Positions 8,246 through 16,670 are shown, counted from the first letter of the stretch. The stretch: 48,795 nt of DNA from an uncultured Pelagibacteraceae bacterium (GCA_902603625.1 CACKVM010000004.1:1-48795); one strand, 5' to 3'. Notes: generated by a model from the letters alone, not told the origin. Translations and numbers: made by a program.

Positions 8246-8812
8246 ATGAACAATTTTGAGCAAAGTATATCTTTAGAAAAATGTCCCGCATTAGTATTAA
8301 ATGCTGATTATAGACCATTAAGTTACTATCCATTATCTTTATGGTCTTGGCAAGATACTGTCAAATCTGTTTTTTTAGATAGAGTTATAATCGTCAGTAA
8401 TTATGATAGAATTGTTAGAAGTCCTTCATTTAATATGCAGCTTCCAAGCGTAATAGCTTTAAAAGATTACATTATTCCTCAAACCAAACCAAGTTTTACA
8501 AGATTTAATGTTTTCCTTAGAGATAAATTTTCCTGTCAATATTGTGGTAGCGGAGAAGAACTTACGTTTGATCATTTATTACCAAGATCAAAAGGTGGTG
8601 AAACTAATTGGGATAACGTTATCACTGCATGCTCAGCATGCAATGTAAAAAAAGGTGGTAAATTATTAAAATCTTCTGGAATGAAATTAACCCAATATCC
8701 GTATCAGCCATCTACAGAGGACTTACATCGAAATGGAAAAAATTTTCCACCAAATTATTTACACAAAAGTTGGATGGATTATTTATATTGGGATGTTGAA
8801 TTAGAAGCTTAA
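8246..8812 (+). CDS. HNH endonuclease family protein
   Basis: A 188-residue protein with a C-terminal HNH (beta-beta-alpha metal) domain. CQYCG (Cys97, Cys100) and CSACN (Cys129, Cys132) form a structural zinc site around the catalytic core LTFDHLLPRSKGG with His110 and the later Asn in NWDN. The N-terminal half (LVLNADYRPLSYYPLSLWSW) is the conserved region of the stand-alone HNH proteins common in alphaproteobacteria and cyanobacteria. It is not next to restriction, phage or intron genes, so a housekeeping or repair role is more likely than mobility. Its cellular function is not established. Confidence 0.85.
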   Translation: MNNFEQSISLEKCPALVLNADYRPLSYYPLSLWSWQDTVKSVFLDRVIIVSNYDRIVRSPSFNMQLPSVIALKDYIIPQTKPSFTRFNVFLRDKFSCQYCGSGEELTFDHLLPRSKGGETNWDNVITACSACNVKKGGKLLKSSGMKLTQYPYQPSTEDLHRNGKNFPPNYLHKSWMDYLYWDVELEA

Positions 8813-8815
8813 AAT

Positions 8816-9346
8816 TTAAACTTTTTCAGAAATACGAATTGCAATTTTTGATCCTGTTTTAATTATTTTATCCATAATTGAATAAAATCCTTTTTTTGAA
8901 GCACCCTCTTCATAAGCAATATCTTTATGATCTAGTTCATCTTGTCTAAATTTAGTAATCTTTTTTTTTAATTCTTTTTCATCTGGACCTAATTGATTTA
9001 TCTGATCTAAATAATGTTTATCAATTACTTCTTCAACTGATGCTGTGCATAACATTGCAGCTTTTTTTCCTAGTAGAGTTGAGCCAAATCCTAAACCTAC
9101 ACCTAAAAGATCCCATAAGGGTAAAAATTTTGTGGGTTTAATTTTTCTTTTTTTAATTTCGTTTTCAAAAAATTCACAATGTTCTATTTCATGTTCTTTC
9201 ATATCCTCAATTGTTTTTTTTAAATTGTCATTTTTTACAATAGTGTTTAAGGCTAACAATTGGCCTTCATAAATTTTTACAGCACCTCTTTCACCTGCAT
9301 GATCAACTCTGATAAATTCTTCTACTTTTTTATTTGTTTGTCTCAT
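8816..9346 (-). CDS. coq7: 5-demethoxyubiquinol hydroxylase (Coq7 family)
   Basis: Carboxylate-bridged di-iron enzyme for a late hydroxylation in ubiquinone synthesis. The 176 residues start with RVDHAGERGAVKIYEGQ and contain the ferritin-like iron ligands: E in HAGERGA, the E..H pair in HEIEHCEFFE, the second E in SVEEVIDKHY, and the DELDHKDIAYEEGA helix. It is a soluble or membrane-associated protein of normal Coq7 length. Its start overlaps the end of dsbB by 17 bases, so it is translated from the yqaA-dsbB-coq7 transcript. It nearly abuts the convergent HNH gene (three bases apart). Confidence 0.93.
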   Translation of the reverse strand: MRQTNKKVEEFIRVDHAGERGAVKIYEGQLLALNTIVKNDNLKKTIEDMKEHEIEHCEFFENEIKKRKIKPTKFLPLWDLLGVGLGFGSTLLGKKAAMLCTASVEEVIDKHYLDQINQLGPDEKELKKKITKFRQDELDHKDIAYEEGASKKGFYSIMDKIIKTGSKIAIRISEKV

Positions 9347-9815
9347 ATTTTATATAAATTTTAAAAAGTGTTATAATAAATAACAAGCTTAATACAATAT
9401 TAATACTTGTAAGTGATAATCCAAAAATCTTAAATGTCACATCTTTACAGCTTACTGTTTTCTCACTTAATTCTTTAAGTAAATCTTCTTTGGTAATATT
9501 TTCAGTTAAATTTTTGACTCCACAAAGTGACGATTCTTGAAAAAAACCCTGTTCAATTCCGTAATGATAAAATGAAATTACAAAAGAGAAGATAAAAATA
9601 AGAATTAATAATAAAATTAAGAATTTTTTATTCCTTTGAATTAAAAATATTGCCATTATAATAATCATGCTTAGCACATAAGGAATTCTCTCTATCAAAC
9701 ACAAATTGCAAGGCTGGTGTCCAAGAATATACTCTATGAAATACGCAGAAATTAATGCGAAAAAGCTAATAAGAAAAATTATTTTTAGATAGGTTTCAGC
9801 TTTTAAATTAAACAT
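9330..9815 (-). CDS. dsbB: Disulfide bond formation protein B
   Basis: Inner-membrane quinone reductase that reoxidises DsbA. Four hydrophobic helices are visible in about 161 residues. The first periplasmic loop carries CNLC after GHQP, followed by LIERIPYVLS, and the second loop carries the other redox pair (SSLCGVKN and KTVSCKDV). I prefer the ATG at 9815, which overlaps the upstream membrane-protein gene by eight bases; an alternative ATG at 9830 adds five residues. No dsbA is in the window. It lies between a YqaA-like gene and coq7, which links oxidative folding to quinone supply by position only. Confidence 0.88.
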   Translation of the reverse strand: MFNLKAETYLKIIFLISFFALISAYFIEYILGHQPCNLCLIERIPYVLSMIIIMAIFLIQRNKKFLILLLILIFIFSFVISFYHYGIEQGFFQESSLCGVKNLTENITKEDLLKELSEKTVSCKDVTFKIFGLSLTSINIVLSLLFIITLFKIYIKYETNK

Positions 9816-10413
9816 GAGATTTATAAACAAGGTAAACTGCTAAAGAAATTATAACAATTAATATGCCAATTATTGTAAACCATTTTGACCCATGTTTATC
9901 CATAAATACATTAAAATAGTAACCAAACTTATAAGAGAGGTATGACACTATAAAAAAACGTAAACCTCTTGAAATTAAGCTTATTAAAATAAATACAATA
10001 AAATTAAAGCCTATCACTCCACTGGCTATAGTAAAAACTTTATAGGGTAGAGGTGTAAAACCAGCTAAAAAAAGAATACCTAACCAAGCATAAAAACCGT
10101 CACTATTGAGTAAGTTATTTTTAATTTCAAATAATTTATTTTCATAGCCGTAAAAATTCATAATATATGTACCAAAATCTACAAAGTAAGCTCCTATCAA
10201 ATAACCAAATATTCCACCTAAAACAGAAAATATAGTTGTAATAAGAAAGATTCTTATAAATTCATCTTTTCTTGAAATAACCATTGGTACGACCATTACA
10301 TCTGGAGGAATAGGAAAAAAAGAACTTTCTATGAATGATATAATTGCTAAATAATATTTAGAACTTTTATGAGCAGCTAAATCTAAACATTTATTGTAAA
10401 GACTTTTAAACAT
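9808..10413 (-). CDS. YqaA/DedA-type membrane protein (SNARE-associated family)
   Basis: A 201-residue polytopic inner-membrane protein. Features are the family segment FIESSFFPIPPDVMVVPMV, glycine-rich GGIFGYLIGAYFVDFG, a helix FLAGFTPLPYKVFTIASGV, and a final hydrophobic anchor. This matches the YqaA branch of the VTT/DedA superfamily, thought to act in membrane homeostasis or lipid flipping; the specific substrate is unknown. It is first in the minus-strand run yqaA-dsbB-coq7. The start ATG at 10413 lies 59 bases from the tRNA-Leu gene on the other strand. Confidence 0.82.
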   Translation of the reverse strand: MFKSLYNKCLDLAAHKSSKYYLAIISFIESSFFPIPPDVMVVPMVISRKDEFIRIFLITTIFSVLGGIFGYLIGAYFVDFGTYIMNFYGYENKLFEIKNNLLNSDGFYAWLGILFLAGFTPLPYKVFTIASGVIGFNFIVFILISLISRGLRFFIVSYLSYKFGYYFNVFMDKHGSKWFTIIGILIVIISLAVYLVYKSHV

Positions 10414-10472
10414 TTTTTGGTTTTAATATAATTTTAGTTCTTATACTATTTAATAAAATAATAAAGAATTAA

Positions 10473-10557
10473 GGGCGAATGGCGGAACTGGTAGACGCGC
10501 ACGACTCAAAATCGTGTTTCGCAAGAAGTGAGAGTTCGATTCTCTCTTCGCCCACCA
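10473..10557 (+). tRNA. tRNA-Leu (anticodon CAA)
   Basis: Acceptor GGGCGAA (10473-10479) pairs perfectly with TTCGCCC (10547-10553); the discriminator is A and CCA is encoded (10555-10557). The anticodon stem CACGA/TCGTG closes a loop CTCAAAA, giving anticodon CAA for UUG codons. The variable arm folds as TTC-GCAA-GAA, as expected for class II tRNAs, and the T arm is GAGAG/CTCTC around TTCGATT. The ATG of the acyl-CoA ligase follows only four bases after the CCA. Confidence 0.95.
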
Positions 10558-10561
10558 AATT

Positions 10562-12262
10562 ATGGAATTAAATAAAATTAACAGTTTAGTAGAACTTTTT
10601 TTTAAAAAGTACCAAGAAATAAAATTAATCTCTGATAAACCATTTCTGAAATGGTTAAAAAATGAAAAAAAAGATTTTTTAACCTGGAAACAAGTTGAGC
10701 TAAATATTCAAATTTTAACTCGATATTTAAAAACAAACTTGAATAAAGGTGATAGATGTATTTTATTATCTGAAAATAGACCAGATTGGCTAATTAGTGA
10801 TATAGCAATTATGAATGCTGGTGGAGTTACAGTTCCGTTATTTACAACTTATTCAGAAAAAGATTATGAATATATTATAAATGATTGCAAACCAAAAATA
10901 TGTATTGTATCAAATAATATACAACTCAGCAAAATTGAAAAATTTATTTCAGATAATATAAAAATATTATCTATCGAAAATATTAACAATAAAATTGAAA
11001 ATTTTGAGAATATTATAAATAATTACTCTGATAAAAAAACTTCAGAGATCTCACAATACTTTAATCAAGAAATAAAAAGAAAAGACCTTGCATGTATAAT
11101 TTATACATCGGGAACAACTGGTAATCCAAAGGGAGTAATGCTTAGCCATGGAGGTATTTTATCAAATTGTGAAGGGGCAAAAGAAATTTTAGACTCGCTT
11201 GTTAAAAAAAATCCTCCTGTTTTTTTAACTTGGCTTCCATTGTCTCATTCATATGAACACACAGTTCAATATGTTCAAATATTACTTGGAGCAGAAGTTT
11301 ATTACGCTGAAAGTTTAGATAAATTATTGCCTAATATGAATATTGCTAAACCAACTATTATGACAGCAGTACCGAGATTTTACCAAAATTTATATAGTAA
11401 AATTTCTCTAAATTTTTCAAAGCAAAAAGGTTTAAAAAAAAAATTGATTGAGAAAACTATTTTACTTGGAAAAAAAGATTTAAATAAAGATAAACTAAAT
11501 TTCAAAGAAAAAATAATTAATTATTTGTGTGAAATTTTAGTTCGAAAAAAAATCAAAAATCAGTTTGGAGGCAAATTGAAAGCCTTTGTCTCCGGTGGGG
11601 GTGCGTTAGATAAAAAAATAGGTGAATTTTTAAACTCTATAGGACTACCAACTCTTCAAGGATATGGTTTAACGGAGACCTCTCCTGTTGTGAGCTGCAA
11701 TATTCCTGGAAAAATCAAAATTGAGACCGTAGGCCCACCATTTAAAACTAATGAAGTAAAAATAGCCGAGGATGGCGAAATTTTGGTAAAGGGTGAAAAT
11801 GTAATGCTTGGTTATTGGAACATGAAAAAAGAAACTAATGAAATATTAAAAGATGGCTGGTTACACACCGGTGATATTGGTGAAATTACTAGAGAGGGAA
11901 ATCTAAAAATAACAGACAGAAAAAAGGAAATAATAGTTAATCTTGGTGGTGATAACATTTCACCATCAAAAATTGAAAATCTTTTATGTCTAAATGAAAA
12001 AATTAAACAAAGTTTTATTTATGGGGATAAAAAAAATTATTTGGTTGCATTAGTTGTAAGTGATAATGAAGAAAATAAAAAAGAAATAGAACTTTATTTA
12101 GAAAAATTAAACAAAGATTTATCTTTAGTAGAAAAAGTAAAAAAAATAAAATTAATTAAGGAAGAATTTACAATTGAAAATGGAATGTTGACACCAACTT
12201 TAAAACTTAAAAGAAAAAAGATTCTTGAAAAATATAAAGAAGATTTAGAAAAACTTTATTAA
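10562..12262 (+). CDS. Long-chain acyl-CoA synthetase (AMP-binding)
   Basis: A 566-residue adenylate-forming enzyme that activates fatty acids with ATP and CoA. The P-loop-like AMP signature YTSGTTGNPKGVM sits at about 181-193. Next come WLPLSHSYEH, the GYGLTETSPVVS adenylation motif, the hinge GWLHTGDIG and RKKEIIVNLGG. These match the FAA1/FadD15-type group (about 600 residues). The start is four bases after the tRNA-Leu CCA end, leaving no room for its own promoter or Shine-Dalgarno site, so it is likely released from a tRNA-mRNA precursor. The exact acyl specificity is unknown. Confidence 0.9.
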   Translation: MELNKINSLVELFFKKYQEIKLISDKPFLKWLKNEKKDFLTWKQVELNIQILTRYLKTNLNKGDRCILLSENRPDWLISDIAIMNAGGVTVPLFTTYSEKDYEYIINDCKPKICIVSNNIQLSKIEKFISDNIKILSIENINNKIENFENIINNYSDKKTSEISQYFNQEIKRKDLACIIYTSGTTGNPKGVMLSHGGILSNCEGAKEILDSLVKKNPPVFLTWLPLSHSYEHTVQYVQILLGAEVYYAESLDKLLPNMNIAKPTIMTAVPRFYQNLYSKISLNFSKQKGLKKKLIEKTILLGKKDLNKDKLNFKEKIINYLCEILVRKKIKNQFGGKLKAFVSGGGALDKKIGEFLNSIGLPTLQGYGLTETSPVVSCNIPGKIKIETVGPPFKTNEVKIAEDGEILVKGENVMLGYWNMKKETNEILKDGWLHTGDIGEITREGNLKITDRKKEIIVNLGGDNISPSKIENLLCLNEKIKQSFIYGDKKNYLVALVVSDNEENKKEIELYLEKLNKDLSLVEKVKKIKLIKEEFTIENGMLTPTLKLKRKKILEKYKEDLEKLY

Positions 12263-12380
12263 TAAGTTAATAATTGGTTATAAAGCGCATAAACATTAAC
12301 TTTTTTAACTAAAAAAAAAAAGAATATTATTTTTTTTAAAACTTTTTAACTTTCTATTTTTTTGCTTTTTAATTTTAGAA

Positions 12381-12409
12381 TTGACATAACTTGTTTAAAA
12401 AAATAAAAA
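12381..12409 (+). promoter_or_regulatory. Strong sigma-70-type promoter for the basic peptide gene
   Basis: A perfect -35 TTGACA (12381-12386) is followed after 17 bases by TAAAAA (12404-12409), a weaker -10. Transcription would start near 12416, just before a perfect inverted repeat, about 44 bases ahead of the ATG at 12460. The 118 bases before this promoter are A/T runs with no gene. Confidence 0.6.
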
Positions 12410-12418
12410 TAAACTAAT

Positions 12419-12438
12419 AACGAATCAAATGATTCGTT
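12419..12438 (+). repeat. Perfect inverted repeat in the 5' leader
   Basis: AACGAATCA (12419-12427) and TGATTCGTT (12430-12438) are exact reverse complements with two bases between. In RNA this would form a short hairpin at or very near the mRNA 5' end. In DNA it is an operator-like 9-bp palindrome just downstream of the promoter. A 5' stabilising stem or a repressor site are both possible. Confidence 0.7.
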
Positions 12439-12459
12439 TAACTAAAAAGGGAGTTAAAG

Positions 12460-12537
12460 ATGCCTAAGAGAAGAAAAAAAGCAAAGAAGGCTAAGAAAAA
12501 AGCTAAGAAAAAAGCTAAAAAAAGAAGAAGAAGATAA
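12460..12537 (+). CDS. Tiny Lys/Arg/Ala-rich basic peptide, histone-H1-like
   Basis: A 25-residue ORF opening MPKRRKKAKK, continuing as A-K-K(-K) repeats and ending in four arginines: 13 Lys, 6 Arg and 4 Ala. Evidence that it is expressed is strong for so short a frame: a perfect TTGACA promoter (12381), a 5' inverted repeat, a Shine-Dalgarno-like GGGAG (12449-12453) six bases before ATG, and an intrinsic terminator 22 bases after the stop. Composition suggests nucleic-acid binding, like an H1 tail or a small ribosome-associated peptide, but no known family can be assigned. It faces carD, whose product carries a similar Lys-rich tail. An alternative is that the transcript is a regulatory RNA. 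Confidence 0.7.
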   Translation: MPKRRKKAKKAKKKAKKKAKKRRRR

Positions 12538-12559
12538 TTACTTAGCACTCTTTATTAAA

Positions 12560-12600
12560 AACGCTTCTCATAACGATTTACGTGTGAGAGGCGTTTTTTT
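12560..12600 (+). terminator. Intrinsic terminator between the basic peptide gene and carD
   Basis: Arms AACGCTTCTCA (12560-12570) and TGAGAGGCGTT (12585-12595) pair over 11 bases with one G-U, then a T-run on the plus strand. On the minus strand the stem is followed by TTTTTAATAAA, so it can also end carD transcription. It is the clearest intrinsic terminator I found in the window. Confidence 0.85.
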
Positions 12601-13494
12601 TTATTCCTCTGAAGGGTCATTATCTACCACATCATCTGAAATAGTCTCATCGGTAGGTAAATCAGCAGCAACTCTTTTTGGTTGAGTGTTCTCGTTTTGA
12701 TTTTGTTGAACATTCAAATTTCTCTTTAAAGCTTTATCTAATTTTTTTTGTGCGTCCTCAGTAGAAACATTCAAAACAATTTGAAATTCAGACAACATTC
12801 TTTCATAGGCTTTTTCAAATAATTGCCTTTCACTATAAGATTGATCAACCATTATATCGTCACCTTTATTTAAATCTCTCACTACTTCAGCTAATTCATA
12901 AATTTTTCCAGAAGATATTTTGGCTTCATATTCTTGAGCTCTTCTGCTCCACATTGATCTTTTTATTTTAGGTTTACTTTTTAAAATTGAGATACATTTA
13001 TTAACCTGATTAATAGTTGCTAATGGGCGCAAGTGTGATTGTTTATTAACAGGCACCATACCATTTGCCTTGTCCTTTTCAAATTTAATTACGTAAGTTT
13101 CAACATCAATTCCACCAATATTAATTTTTTTAAAATCAGTAATTTGACCTACGCCGTGTTTTGGATAAACAACATAATTTTTTACTTTGAACTCTTTTTT
13201 CTCTGTTTCTTGTTTTTTAACCTTTTTTATTTCTGGTTTTACTTCATTGCTTTTTGAAATTCTTAGATTATCAGTTTTTAATTCATTTTTTTTATCTATT
13301 TTTTTTATAGATTTTTTTGTTTCTGTCTTTTTAATTTTGTTTTTTTTACTTTTTGCAATTTTTTTTATATTTTTTTTTGGTAAACTTTTTTTAGACTTTG
13401 TCGTTTTTTTTTTAACAATGTTATTTTTTGTCTTTTTTTTTGGAGAATTTTTAAAGGTTTTCTTTAAAATATTTTTCAAACTTATTTTGCTCAT
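12601..13494 (-). CDS. carD: CarD-family transcriptional regulator with Lys-rich N-terminal tail
   Basis: A 297-residue protein. Residues 1-100 are a low-complexity basic tail with 40 lysines, lacking hydrophobic core residues. Residues about 102-165 are the CarD/CdnL RNA-polymerase-interacting domain ([24 protein letters not shown]). The helical DNA-binding part follows ([23 protein letters not shown]), and the end is acidic ([15 protein letters not shown]). CarD proteins bind the polymerase beta subunit and stabilise open promoter complexes; usual alphaproteobacterial members are about 170 residues, so the tail is extra. I chose ATG 13494; it still overlaps the ferredoxin gene by 44 bases. 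An upstream start at 13536 is possible. Confidence 0.9.
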   Translation of the reverse strand: MSKISLKNILKKTFKNSPKKKTKNNIVKKKTTKSKKSLPKKNIKKIAKSKKNKIKKTETKKSIKKIDKKNELKTDNLRISKSNEVKPEIKKVKKQETEKKEFKVKNYVVYPKHGVGQITDFKKINIGGIDVETYVIKFEKDKANGMVPVNKQSHLRPLATINQVNKCISILKSKPKIKRSMWSRRAQEYEAKISSGKIYELAEVVRDLNKGDDIMVDQSYSERQLFEKAYERMLSEFQIVLNVSTEDAQKKLDKALKRNLNVQQNQNENTQPKRVAADLPTDETISDDVVDNDPSEE

Positions 13495-13777
13495 CTTTAT
13501 ATTTTTCATGATCCGAAGGAGGATCTTTTTTCTCAATTATATTAGGCCAGATTTCAGAATATTGTTTATTGATTTCTAGCCATTTATCGCTGCCAGGTTC
13601 TGTATCTGCTTTTATAGCGTCTACTGGACACTCAGGCTCGCAAACGCCACAATCTATACACTCATCAGGTTTAATTACAAGCATATTTTTGCCTTCATAA
13701 AAGCAATCAACAGGACAAACTTCAACACAGTCCATGAGTTTACATTTTATACACTTGTCGTTAACAATATAAGTCAT
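13451..13777 (-). CDS. fdxA: 7Fe ferredoxin (3Fe-4S/4Fe-4S), FdxA type
   Basis: A 108-residue electron carrier. The N-terminal half has two cluster motifs: [17 protein letters not shown], and [14 protein letters not shown] with the full C-x2-C-x2-C-x3-C-P set. The first motif has the wider spacing typical of the 3Fe-4S site in FdxA of alphaproteobacteria. The C-terminal part ([18 protein letters not shown]) is the conserved FdxA tail. Its start overlaps the TerB-like stop as TAATG, and its end overlaps carD. The redox partner is unknown. Confidence 0.93.
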   Translation of the reverse strand: MTYIVNDKCIKCKLMDCVEVCPVDCFYEGKNMLVIKPDECIDCGVCEPECPVDAIKADTEPGSDKWLEINKQYSEIWPNIIEKKDPPSDHEKYKDEQNKFEKYFKENL

Positions 13778-14193
13778 TATAAAAATTCTTTTTTAATTTG
13801 TTCTTTAATATCGCCCATAATTTTACTGTCAACATAAAGTAATCCAGCAAGCCTACGCATCAAATTAGTCTCATATATATCAGCATCTTTATTTGAATAT
13901 ATTATTCTCCAAAGCGATTTTATAATATTAATTTTTTCTTTTTCGTCTAAATTTTTAAATTCTTTTGTAAAATCTAATATATGGTTGGACTGAGCCTCAA
14001 TATTTTTTGCCTCCTCAATAAGAGTATTCAAATTGTCTTGTTCAACACCGAGGTTTAATAAAGCTTTTTTAATAATTTTTTCCTCTTCAATTGAATAATT
14101 TTCATCAATTTTTGCTGCATGTATTAAAAGTGCAGCAATTTTTACAAAATTAGTAATTTGTTCTTTATCATTTCTATTTTTAAAAAAAATCAT
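13777..14193 (-). CDS. TerB-like protein (tellurite-resistance TerB family)
   Basis: A 138-residue all-helical acidic-motif protein. The segment [27 protein letters not shown], later repeated in spirit by [22 protein letters not shown], matches the TerB/TerB-like fold with conserved Asp/Glu pairs thought to bind metal. No tellurite genes are near. It overlaps both neighbours by single bases (TAATG) in the helicase-TerB-ferredoxin-CarD operon. In other alphaproteobacteria I recall an S4-domain RNA-binding protein at this position. Function here is unknown. Confidence 0.75.
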   Translation of the reverse strand: MIFFKNRNDKEQITNFVKIAALLIHAAKIDENYSIEEEKIIKKALLNLGVEQDNLNTLIEEAKNIEAQSNHILDFTKEFKNLDEKEKINIIKSLWRIIYSNKDADIYETNLMRRLAGLLYVDSKIMGDIKEQIKKEFL

Positions 14194-16670
14194 TATCTTA
14201 AATTTAAATTTTTTAAAATTTTAAAAGGGTTTTCTGTTCTATCTTTTTTTTTAAACATTTTTTTATTTCTTTTTTTAGGAAAATATCTAAAAAAAATGTC
14301 TTTATCTTTAATAATCACTTTGTAATTCATCAATTTTATTAACTTTTTGAAATTATCTTTGCTGCAACCTAAAAGATTCAACATTTCAGAAGTTAATTTA
14401 ATTTCTTTGGACTCTTCAGTGCTAGATTTTATAATTAACATAAACAATCTTTCTAAAATATCAATTCTTACAAAATAATTATCAAATTTTTCAAAGCCAC
14501 AAAGAAGCATAAAATTTTTATTTTTAATGTTATTATTTTCTATAAAATTTAAACCAAATGTTGGAGGTATGAAATCTAAATATTTTTGATGAAAGTTTTT
14601 CCAAAGCAAAGTTCTTAAAACTACTGGTTCTGGTTTAATTAATTTATATAAAAAAATGTGATATCTACCAAATTTAACGCCTAAGTCCCTTAAAAACTTT
14701 CTTTCATTTTGACCTAAATTTTTCAAATAATCATCTACATTCTCTCTTTTTAAAACACCATTATTTTCATATAGTTGATAGGCCAAAGCTTTAATTGATG
14801 AATGTTTATCTTTAAGATTTTTCAAATCTATCAAACTTTGAAGAATAGTATCTATTTTTCTTCTCAACCATTTATTGATATATTCATTTAATTTTTGTCT
14901 TTGATTAATTTCAAGTATATCATCAACTATTAGATCAAAATTTGGATTTAAGTAATCATTACCTGGTTTTAATTTTGCGATTGCAAATTTGTTCCAATAT
15001 ATTTTAAAATCATTATTAAGTTCAATTAATCCAGTATCAATTATACTTTGAATTCTTTTTTCTAATTCAGGCCCAATAGTTTGTCTCGCAGCTTTTTTTA
15101 AGGATTTAATATCTGTTTCTAAAGCTCCTTTTTTTAAATCAAGTTCTAGTTTAAGACCCTTTATCTCTCCAATAAATTGATCATCAATTTTAACATTATT
15201 ATCTAAAATTTCTGTTTTAAATTCCATGTCTTGTTTTAAGCCCCTTGCCAAAATACTAGCTCTTTTATCAATAAAAGTTTTTGTAAGTTCTTCATGAAGT
15301 CTATCTGAAAGTTTATCCTCTAGTATTTTTGTCTTTTCAATCCAATAATCTTGATTTTCTACCCAATTATTTTTATTAGAAACATATGACCAAGTTCTTA
15401 CATTTGCAATTCTATTTGATATAGAATCTACATTTCCATCTATTTTGTCTAATTTCATGAGTTGTAATCGCATGTATTCATTGGGAATTTTACCAATATT
15501 ACTATTTAAAAATGAAAATACCTTCTCTATGACCTCATAATGATTGCCGTAAGTTTTTTTGACAAAGTCAGGAATTTGACAACATTCCCATAATAAACTT
15601 AATGTTTTATTATTGAACTCAATTTTACCTAAATTTTTATCTCTTAAAAAGTATTTTAGAGCTTTTTCATCTTCACATTCATGAATTTTTCTTAGCCATT
15701 CTCTTTGAGGCTTTTCTTCAAGTGATTTAATTAAACTTAATGGATTATTAAAATTTAAATTTGAATTCCGCCAAAATAACATTTTGATATCTTCGAATTT
15801 ATGACTTTCCAATAAATTTACATCTTCTGCATTAATTTCCTTACAATCGCCAGTTATTCCAAAACTACCATCATTAAGAAATCTACCAGCCCTTCCTGCA
15901 ATTTGACCAATTTCAGATAAATTAAGTTTTCTTAGTTTTTTTCCATCAAATTTTTTTAAATTAGAAAAATAAACATTATCCAAATCCATATTTATTCCCA
16001 TGCCGATTGCATCTGTTGCAACCAAAAAATCTACGTCTCCAGATTGGTATAACTCGACTTGTGCATTTCTTGTTTTAGGACTTAAAGATCCCATAACTAT
16101 TGCAGCACCTCCTTTTTGTCTTCTAATTAATTCTGCAATTGCATAAACTTCTTCAGCAGAAAAAGCGATTACTGCTGTTTTCCTATTTATCCTTGATATC
16201 TTTTTATGACCTGTATAAGAAAGTTTTGATAATCTATCCCTATTTATAAATTCAATATCATCATTAAGTTTAGAAATGATATTCTTTATAGTGTTAGATC
16301 CCATCAGCATTGTAAGTTTACTTCCTCGCATATTAAGCAACCTATCTGTAAAAATATGACCTCTTTCATGGTCAGCACACATTTGAATTTCATCAACACC
16401 GACAAATTCTACATCTTTATCGATGGGCATTGACTCAACTGTGCATAAAAAAAATTTTGCATTAGATGGAATTATTTTTTCCTCACCAGTAATTAAAGCT
16501 ACTTTACCGATGCCAATTTTTCTAACTACTTTGTCATAGACCTCTCTAGCCAATAGTCTCAATGGAAATCCAATCATACCACTTTCGAAAGATAGCATCG
16601 TCTCAATTGCTAAGTGAGTTTTGCCTGTATTAGTAGGACCTAATACTGCATTGATTTTAAATCTAGTCAT
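14193..16670 (-). CDS. Suv3/MgpS-type DEAD-like RNA helicase
   Basis: An 825-residue superfamily 2 helicase. Motif I GPTNTGKTH is at 11-19, motif II DEIQ at 93-96, motif III-like MLMGSN, and motif VI QIAGRAGRF near 256; a long C-terminal region follows (SUV3-like), ending in a Lys-rich tail. Relatives are mitochondrial SUV3, the degradosome helicase, and alphaproteobacterial proteins of this length next to fdxA and carD. It leads the four-gene minus-strand operon. The 130-base gap upstream (16671-16800) holds no gene; on the minus strand it has a possible promoter with TTGTAC. Confidence 0.9.
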   Translation of the reverse strand: MTRFKINAVLGPTNTGKTHLAIETMLSFESGMIGFPLRLLAREVYDKVVRKIGIGKVALITGEEKIIPSNAKFFLCTVESMPIDKDVEFVGVDEIQMCADHERGHIFTDRLLNMRGSKLTMLMGSNTIKNIISKLNDDIEFINRDRLSKLSYTGHKKISRINRKTAVIAFSAEEVYAIAELIRRQKGGAAIVMGSLSPKTRNAQVELYQSGDVDFLVATDAIGMGINMDLDNVYFSNLKKFDGKKLRKLNLSEIGQIAGRAGRFLNDGSFGITGDCKEINAEDVNLLESHKFEDIKMLFWRNSNLNFNNPLSLIKSLEEKPQREWLRKIHECEDEKALKYFLRDKNLGKIEFNNKTLSLLWECCQIPDFVKKTYGNHYEVIEKVFSFLNSNIGKIPNEYMRLQLMKLDKIDGNVDSISNRIANVRTWSYVSNKNNWVENQDYWIEKTKILEDKLSDRLHEELTKTFIDKRASILARGLKQDMEFKTEILDNNVKIDDQFIGEIKGLKLELDLKKGALETDIKSLKKAARQTIGPELEKRIQSIIDTGLIELNNDFKIYWNKFAIAKLKPGNDYLNPNFDLIVDDILEINQRQKLNEYINKWLRRKIDTILQSLIDLKNLKDKHSSIKALAYQLYENNGVLKRENVDDYLKNLGQNERKFLRDLGVKFGRYHIFLYKLIKPEPVVLRTLLWKNFHQKYLDFIPPTFGLNFIENNNIKNKNFMLLCGFEKFDNYFVRIDILERLFMLIIKSSTEESKEIKLTSEMLNLLGCSKDNFKKLIKLMNYKVIIKDKDIFFRYFPKKRNKKMFKKKDRTENPFKILKNLNLR

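Noticed and set aside
12263-12380. A/T-run stretch after the acyl-CoA ligase as a terminator or ncRNA
   Set aside because: A-runs and T-runs can pair but give no GC-containing stem. No compelling structure or frame.
13187-13579. 130-residue Phe-rich frame on the plus strand over carD/fdxA
   Set aside because: Antisense of the poly-Lys CarD tail reads as poly-Phe. It looks like a membrane protein only because of that composition.
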